Source: Sanguinoderma infundibulare (lineage: Eukaryota > Basidiomycota > Agaricomycetes > Polyporales > Polyporaceae). From it: a DNA stretch of 64,000 nt. Below the pieces are notes generated by a model, which saw only the letters and a program-made list of their open reading frames with translations, made no database searches and was not told the DNA's origin. The translations under genes and the position numbers were made by a program. Where the stretch lies: NCBI GenBank assembly GCA_032821775.1, contig JAVLRN010000001.1:2914001-2978000 (forward strand), in the 5' to 3' direction. Each line of letters opens with the position of its first letter. Position 1 is the stretch's first letter. Below are positions 57,533-64,000 of the stretch, piece after piece.

Positions 57533-58697
57533 ATGGACGAGTCTACACCCCAAAAGCTAGCTTTCCTCGGTCCGAAAGGATCCTATTCGCATTCCGTAAG
57601 TCCTCACCGAGAATCAATATGCATCATCCTAAACATCCCTCAGTGCGCCGTCGAGAGATTCGACGATTCGGTCCAATACACCGAGCAGTCCACAATCGTA
57701 GGCACGTCACCCACATCAATGCATAACCACGCCTCCATTGATTTACATATCCATAGACGTCTTTCGTGCAGTGTCCCCCGAGATCCCCTTTGCGGTCATA
57801 CCCCAGGAGAACTCTGTCTATGGAGTCGTCTATGACACATATGACGCTCTCCGCAGCCCGCAGGCTGGGCAATCCGTCTTTGTTCGGGGAGAACATGCGC
57901 TCGCCGTCCAACACTGTTTGGTCGTCCGACGCGGCGTCAAACTGGAAGATATACAGAGGGTCATGAGCCATGAGCAGGTACGCACCTTCCCCGTCCACGC
58001 CTCTGCCCCTGCTGACCTATATACGACCAGGCTCTTGGCCAGTGCTCTCGCTTCCTCTCAGAACGACTGCCGAATGCGACTCTCATGACAGTTCCCTCGA
58101 CATCCGGAGCCGCCAGTGCTGTCCTGTGCTGCGGCCAGGGATCGGACGAGCCTGAGAGCGCGGCTATATGCTCCGCTCATTGTGCGGACATGTTTGACGG
58201 TCTAGAGGTCCTCGAGAGCGGCATTCAGAACGAGCGCTGTGGGTCTATCATCCTCCATTGTATCAACCTAATTCTAATCCTTTCTCATCTTCGCAGCCAA
58301 CACAACCCGTTTCTACATCCTCGCAAATTCCATGGACACGCTGCTTCCTGGTGGGAAGCAACAGACCCGCCGTCAGCGGGCTCTCGTTCGTATCGGAAAC
58401 CAACTACGACCCTACAGAGAAGGCGATCCAACGTCATCAACACACCTCTCCCGCATAGTTTCGAGTACCTTGTTAACCACATTCGGATGCCCAGCCCTTC
58501 GCATCGACCGTAGACCCTCATTGAACGGGGTGCCATTTGATGATGTGTACTTCGTTGAGGTAGGAGACCTGACTCCTCCTGTCCCTTCCGAAGTAGCCAG
58601 CAAGGGCTGCGAGGATGAGTGGCTACAGCGGGTGCGAGATGGAATAGAAAGAATCAATGCCACGGGAGGAGAGGCGATAATTCTTGGTCTTTGGTAG
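57533..58697 (+). CDS. PHA2: Prephenate dehydratase
   Basis: Converts prephenate to phenylpyruvate in phenylalanine synthesis, cytosolic. [20 protein letters not shown] is the N-terminal motif of the catalytic domain. [20 protein letters not shown] is the conserved substrate pocket (PxENS.xG). [20 protein letters not shown] and [20 protein letters not shown] follow, then [15 protein letters not shown] with the TRF motif important for catalysis (TTRF here). The regulatory ACT-type part has [10 protein letters not shown] and, after a variable segment, [20 protein letters not shown], matching the ESRP-like Phe-binding motif as IDRRPS. It ends [10 protein letters not shown]. Six exons or so. Complete, with no missing key residue seen. 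Confidence 0.92.
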
Positions 58698-58874
58698 TCG
58701 TACCTTACCGTGTTTGTTGTAGTGTATTCCGCTTAATTTATTGGCTCGATGTTATTGCGAATCATCCTGGATCTTTGGAAGGAACGGGATGAGTAAGCGT
58801 CTCGAAAGGAAATTCCCGCCTTGGTGTCGGGCGTCTGTTCTGCGCGCCCCTTGCACACGAACTGTGCAGACACA

Positions 58875-60174
58875 ATGACCACTGCGACTCTTACGACCAA
58901 TCTTCAGGACATCATCAGTCCGAAATTCCACCAAAACAACTTTGCCGAAGAACTCTATGTCAAGAATGACCTCGGAATCAAGCTAGACAAAGGTCCGTCC
59001 TCTACTCCGTCGTTCTTGTGCGCGGTTCACTGACCAAACGTACTCCAGACGACCAGATATGCAGGCTGTCCCTCACAGCGACTTGTCCTCTTGGTCCCCT
59101 TCACTGCCCTCTCAGACATACCACGCCCTCCGTGCAAAACTTCCAGCCGCCAAAACAGCTACCCACACACCCCCGTGAACGCGAACGCTTGGCGACCGTC
59201 TGTAAGCACTGGCTCCGCGGGCTATGTAAGAAGGGCGACGCATGTGAGTTCTTGCATGAGTACAACCTCCGCCGCATGCCCGAGTGCTGGTGGTACGCCA
59301 AGTACGGCTACTGTTCTGCCGGCGACGAATGTCTCTACGCGCACCCGAAGGAGCGGAGGGTGGAGTGCCCGGACTACAACAGAGGGTTCTGCAAGCTCGG
59401 TACGTCTTGTCTCCACTTCTCATGTTCCTTCCCTCCCTGCACCGGGCCCCGCTCCCCTTGTTCTGTGTTCGCATTCTGCGTTTTCCGTTACGGAAACGCT
59501 CATTTCCGCCTTTGCCTGTGTGTCCGACGTATTCTCCCTCTCACCTCCCCCCCTCTCCCTCTGTATCCGCGCAGGCCCGAACTGTCCCCGCAAGCACGTC
59601 CGCCGGGTGGCATGTCAACTGTACCTCACCGGTTTCTGTCCTATGGGTCCCGACTGTCCCCGTGGCCAGTACGTAACCGTTTCCGCTCCTCGAGTGTGAA
59701 TCCTCGTGGGCCCCGTGCCTTTCCGCTAACCCTCGCCCAATCTCCACAGCCCGAAGCCAGGGATACCCCCGCCCAAGGCGTACGAGCCCCCCGAGCCGCC
59801 GTCGGTGCGCGACCTCGGACCGCCTCCGCCAGGCTACGGCAGGTACGCCGACTTTGATCGCGTCGCGGGCGGAGGACCTGGCGGCGGAGGAGGCGGAGGG
59901 GGCAGCAGTTTCCCCGGGCCACACCCGCCAGGCCTGGGCGGGTCCGGGGGACCCCCGGGGCCGCGGAGGAACCTCGAGGACGTCGTATGCTACAAGGTAT
60001 GTGTGTGTGCTTGTGCTGCTGTTTGCACGTTGGCGGCGCGGTGTGCTGACCCTGCTTCTTTTTGTTCCGTCGCTCGTTTCTTTCTTTCTTTCTTTGTTTG
60101 ATCTGCAGTGCGGCGAGAAGGGCCACTATGCGAACCACTGCCGCCACCATTCGCACAAGCCGTACAAGCGGTAA
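58875..60174 (+). CDS. YTH1: mRNA 3'-end processing factor YTH1/CPSF30
   Basis: Zinc-finger subunit of the cleavage and polyadenylation factor that recognises the AAUAAA region. It starts MTTATLTTNLQDIISPKFHQ. Five CCCH fingers appear in order: CPLGPLHCPLRH (end of ZF1), CKHWLRGLCKKGDACEFLH, CWWYAKYGYCSAGDECLYAH, CPDYNRGFCKLGPNCPRKH and CQLYLTGFCPMGPDCPRG then HP after an intron. A Pro/Gly-rich spacer (PPGYGRYADFDRVAGGGPGG) leads to a C-terminal CCHC zinc knuckle CYKCGEKGHYANHC, ending HSHKPYKR. The zinc knuckle is found in vertebrate CPSF30 and many fungi but not in yeast Yth1. Six exons; the intron before the knuckle contains a TTTC microsatellite. Confidence 0.95.
60077..60095. repeat. TTTC microsatellite in a YTH1 intron
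   Basis: About four and a half copies of TTTC lie in the last intron of the YTH1-like gene, near its acceptor, where they also serve as the polypyrimidine tract. Confidence 0.85.
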
Positions 60175-61085
60175 GTGGTGAGCCGGTGAAGGGGTTCGAG
60201 GGAGAGGACCGGTGGACTCTGGCTCTGAGGACTTGGTCGTACGGTACCACCACTGTCTTTGCTGTACATAGCCTTCTAACCGCGCAATTGCATCCGTTCG
60301 TTCGTAGTACATATGTCGCCGAAAGCCCGGAGCGACGTCGTGACTAAATGTCTTTTGTCAAATTCGTCGTAGCCGGAGACTTCTTAGTAGCCGTGCTCGC
60401 GGTCCTCGTTCGAGGGCGGTCGCGCCCTTTGTGCATGGAAATGCTTCTGATACGAGCGTCCCACCAGATCCACGGACATCATCTCGAAATCTGTCCGTCT
60501 GCATGATGGAATGAGTAAGTATTTTCTAGCAGAGCAATTTCTGTCCGTGGTCTAGACCTAAATACATGCCTATATCGCTATATGTGTGTCCGACAGGAGG
60601 GATATACGTTCAACGAGAGACTGCGTTTGACGAGAAACTACACGTTTAACGAGAGACTGTTCCGCACAGAGCCTGCGTCGTGGCCGGAGCCGCCAACGGC
60701 CACGGCAGACTGGGCCTTAGGGTACAAAAAGAGGAGGGATACACGGGTGTGAAGCGTAGCGATGAGCATGAGCGCAAGCTAGTTGGTACAATTGTTCCGG
60801 AAAGAAAGTAAACGACAATGTCCGCGGCCACAAACAAACAAAATCGTCCGTTCCGCCGCGGGTCCACCGCGCACACACGCGCCCCGCACCCATGTGTTGC
60901 GTATGCGTCTGAAGCATTGAGAGATGAGTCGACGGGACACGTACGTACGCCGCGGAATCGGCGGCCGACGCGCGCGATCTACAGTGTGGCCGTTCCAGAG
61001 CACGCCTATGAACAGCCAGGTGACGGGGTGGGGGTGAAAAGGTCGAGGGTTCAAGGGGCCAGCGAAGGGACGGAGGGCGACGACG
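60175..61085. other. Convergent intergenic region
   Basis: 911 bases between converging genes (YTH1 stop, Zn2Cys6 gene stop). It contains the short degenerate repeat listed separately. The other frames are unsupported. Confidence 0.5.
60606..60661. repeat. Degenerate minisatellite, three copies of about 19 bases
   Basis: Copies begin ACGTTCAACGAGAGACTG (60606), CGTTTGACGAGAAACTACA (60624) and CGTTTAACGAGAGACTG (60643). They differ by a few bases each, pointing to an old local duplication between the two convergent genes. Confidence 0.6.
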
Positions 61086-63965
61086 TCATTGGGGGAACCC
61101 TGCCGAGACCGAGTGCGAGTATGGTCGAGACCTGATCGTCGGCGACGTCCAGCTGGCCAGCGAGGACGGTGAGGACGCCGCGGTGATGTTCCCGGTGATC
61201 CCTGTCAGGCCCGTAGGCGAGTCCGACGCCTCGGGGTACTGAGTGATGTCCGGCAGCGGGGCTGCAGTCGGGTCCGGCGCCATGGTCCCCTTGGCGAACA
61301 CGCCCGCATGGGAGAAGGGGTACAGTGGGACACCGACCTCGAGTGGCTGCATCTGGCTTGTCATCCGCACGATCTCCGTCATGAGGCCTTGCAGCAGCTT
61401 CTCTTGTCGGGCTGTCGAGGCGAACGTCAATGGGAGAGCCTCGTGCGGGCGTGTCAAGGAGACTTACTGCCGATGGGCGACCGGCTCCCGTACGTGAGCA
61501 TGGCGAAACTGGGTGTGGCGCGTCGTGAGTCCGGGAGACACGCTGAAGCGAACAACAGAAGACGCACCGAAGCGCGTTGATCTCACCCCAGACCGTTTGC
61601 TCCCGCGCAGTGTCCCCGATCTCGATGAAGTACTTACATAGCTGAGTTTGGACGACGGCGGCAAGATACCAGCAGATCTGTGCCCCGAGACTGAGTCCGC
61701 TGATCAGAGAGGAGAAGGTCTGGGCTCTTACAGTCGCAAATGGATGCAGTCGAGTGATATCAAGTGACGTCTCGGATAGTCGGTAGTACGCCGCAAGGAT
61801 GGCACGGGTCGCGTTGACACATCGGCTGGTGGAAATACTCCGCGGGTCTGAGAAGTTGAGATACGGATTGTGGAGGGTGATGATCGCACTGGAAAGCATA
61901 TCATTCAGCGGCAATTGAGTGTCCGAGTCAAGAATGAATGCTCACGCATGAGGGACGACATGTGCCATGTACAGGTCTGTATCGAGTGAGCTGCCGTCGT
62001 CGGCGACACCGAGATGCTTGTACTCTTGCGGGAAGCTTTGCAGGAAGTCTTGCGCAACTACTCGGTCAAGCTCCTCAAACCCATGCAGCGCAAAAGGATT
62101 CTGGTTTTTGGACGGAGGCGCGCTGGCGCGGAGGTTGCTGCGCGTGTTGTAATCCGTTACCCTGCCAAACATCATGACGCTCTTGAGGAACAAGATGAAG
62201 GAGTCCGTGTACTGCGGCGGATGCTGGGTAAACATCTCCTCTGAAAAGAGATCCTGTGGGTTGTGAGGGACGTTCGCCTGGAAACAAAGCATTAGGAACG
62301 CGCTGCGGCGTTAATTTGTGAAACCACAAAACACTCACGTCCATCTCGAAGTCGCCGCGTCGGAGGGGTAACTCTGTGCCAATGTCGCGTTCGTCCACTC
62401 CGTGCACCCACCCGCCGACGGATGCAATCCGGTCAAACATGATCGTCATCCACCACGTTCGTCGCCTCGACTCCAAGTCCTTGAAGTCTCGGGGCGGGGC
62501 GAGGTACGCGCCTGGGGAAGCCGCTCCGATCGCGGAGAATGTGCCGGGATAGTTCAAACGCAACGGGATGGCCGCGCGGATCTGGAAGCCGGCAAAAATC
62601 CACACTTCGACCCACCGGCCCTCCTGGTAGAAGTACCAGGAGAGAATGATGCACGCTTGCATGACAGCGAAAATGTCCACGCCGGTCGCCATCGTTCGGT
62701 CGATGTACGCCCTCGTTTTGCTGACGTGCAGCTCCGCAAACTTGTCTCGTCGGGTGCCATCAGGCAACGTGACGATATCCTGCGACGTCCAACGGGAAGC
62801 CGAAGCGCACTGAAGCAGATTGTCGTCAACCCCTCATCAAGAATTCAAATAATGGCATGCTCGACGCACTATTGCATGCAGAATGGCCGGGTGCGGATAA
62901 TTGTCGTCCTTGGGGTGGAGATGCATAGACGCCAGGAAGGAAGGTCGGTGGAGAACGCGCGAACCGCATGGATCACATTTGAAGAAGATGTCAATGCTAT
63001 TCCACGGTTGTTAGATAACCACTGACAGTTACCCGGATTACCAACGTACTAGTGGTCGAGGGAGTCCGGGTCCGGCAGGTCAGGATCCCACCCGGAGAAT
63101 AGGACGTCCATGAACGGATCGGGCATGGGGTGCGCGTGGTTCTGATTGCGTTGGCGAAGTTCTGGGCTGCCCGTCGAGCCGCGGGGCTGGGAGTCGTTGC
63201 TGCGGGGGGAAAGGTCCTGGAGGACGTCTAGAGAGGCATGAGGAAGGATAATCCCGCCGCCGTTTGGGCTACCGCTCTCGGACTGACCGCCATGGGACGA
63301 GGTAGACGGGAACTGGCTGCCGTTGCGAGCTTGGGCATGCCGTGAGGGCGACGCGGAGCGCGAGTCGAAGCTCCGCTGGTCGTTCAGCTGGGATTTGAGT
63401 GATACTGCATGCCGACTCAGACGCCGCGCGGCGGGCAGGTAGCGACAGGACACAAGCGTACCTATTTGTTCCTCCAGCAGCCGTATCCGTTCAGCAGGAT
63501 CGACATTGGACGCGATTGGCAAGCCTTCTACGGGATCGTACGAGCATTGTGGCTCTGTCGGGTGACTACGAGCGCGGTCTTAGTTTTGCACGTCGGGAAA
63601 AGGGACGGGACGTACGCGTAGCCCACGGGGGGCGGGACACTGATCAGAGACTGCCATTGCCTAGCGCGCTGGATGAGGATACGAACACCGAAACCTAAAC
63701 GGCTGCGGAACTCACTTGACGCATGTGCCGCAATGGGGGCGAGCGGCGTCGCATTTCTGCGCGTTCGCGAGGGTTAGCGGACATGAACGACGCGCGGGGC
63801 AGGAGGGAGACGCACGAGTTTCCTCTTCCTGCAGGAGAGACACGCCTATCACGGGGGGCGCGAGGGGACGGGGATGGTTAGGGAAATGTGACGGGGGGCG
63901 GGAGAGGGTGCACGGACCTGGTTCCTGCGGAGGGCGGGGCGCGCGGTGGGCGGCGCCTTGGGCAT
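61086..63965 (-). CDS. Zn2Cys6 transcription factor with fungal-specific transcription factor domain
   Basis: Nuclear DNA-binding regulator. The first exon MPKAPPTARPALRRNQ joins a 30-base exon (ACLSCRKRKL), then a 41-base exon (KCDAARPHCGTCV) and an exon starting HPTEPQCSYDPVEG. Together these form a C-x2-C-x6-C-x6-C-x2-C-x8-C zinc cluster, followed by a short coiled coil (AERIRLLEEQI). A Ser-rich, Gln-rich linker leads to the middle homology domain: IDIFFKCDPCGSRVLHRPSF, HPAILHAI, AELHVSKTRAYIDRTMATGV, LNYPGTFSAIGAASPGAYLA and ESRRRTWWMTIMFDRIASVG, the last a hallmark of the fungal_trans domain. The C-terminal part contains FALHGFEELDRVVAQDFLQS and AIITLHNPYLNFSDPRSIST, and the end is SHSVSAGFPQ. 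The target pathway is unknown. The start lies 35 bases from the window edge but is supported by the basic leader. Confidence 0.88.
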
Positions 63966-64000
63966 TGGGACGGGTGTGAGGGTGGTGTGCGCTGGTGGAT

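Noticed and set aside
1..64000. Biosynthetic cluster or mating-type locus
   Set aside because: No polyketide, terpene or peptide synthase genes, no homeodomain or pheromone receptor genes, and the only Zn2Cys6 factor is not next to metabolic genes.

Overview
The window is nuclear DNA of a filamentous basidiomycete fungus, most likely an Agaricomycete (mushroom or bracket type). Three things point there: genes cut by many short GT-AG introns of about 50-60 bases, moderately GC-rich coding sequence, and a typical Agaricomycete gene set (GH5 mannanase, double-psi beta-barrel secreted protein, F-box proteins, Zn2Cys6 regulator). The taxon is inferred from style and protein similarity remembered from families, not from a search. 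Gene spans below run from start to stop codon and include introns. Introns were placed by eye from donor/acceptor sites and reading frame.

Layout. 1-8.4 kb: tail of a probable complex I subunit, glycine cleavage H protein (-), mitochondrial EF-Tu (-), then PEX14 (+) head-to-head with EF-Tu, and a GRIP-domain golgin (+). 8.7-18.4 kb: Mediator subunit 5 (+), a vacuolar-type zinc transporter (-), eIF3h (+) and a secreted DPBB/expansin-like protein (+). 18.4-21.4 kb: a gene-poor stretch with decayed or unrecognised coding pieces. 21.4-29.7 kb: F-box protein (+), IPI1 ribosome-biogenesis factor (-), secreted GH5 endo-mannanase (+). 29.8-37.4 kb: two related orphan small genes bracket ERI1-like exonuclease (-), NPC2-like lipid-transfer protein (-), a four-TM membrane protein (+) and an F-box/2EXR-like protein (-). 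37.4-40.9 kb: non-coding DNA and a clear zinc alcohol dehydrogenase pseudogene. 40.9-50 kb: AIM6-like protein (+), mitoribosomal bL17m (-), SMP-30 family enzyme (-), mitochondrial acyl carrier protein (-), ribosomal uL13 (+) and a triple-KH RNA-binding protein (+). 50-64 kb: NUFIP1-like protein (+), M16 metalloprotease (-), prephenate dehydratase (+), YTH1/CPSF30 (+) and a Zn2Cys6 transcription factor (-).

Functionally this is mostly an ordinary core-gene neighbourhood. Mitochondrial functions recur (complex I, GcvH, EF-Tu, bL17m, ACP), as do RNA and ribosome functions (eIF3h, IPI1, ERI1, uL13, KH protein, NUFIP, YTH1). They are not arranged as a co-regulated cluster, apart from several divergent pairs that share a promoter region. 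I see no mobile element, CRISPR array, rRNA or convincing tRNA. I found no obvious new biological system. The best leads are the orphan paralogue pair at 29.8-30.4 and 36.9-37.4 kb, unusual splice structures (GC-AG introns, a 13-base microexon, a stop-free intron, a zinc cluster split over tiny exons), the ADH pseudogene and the unexplained 19.5-20.9 kb stretch.
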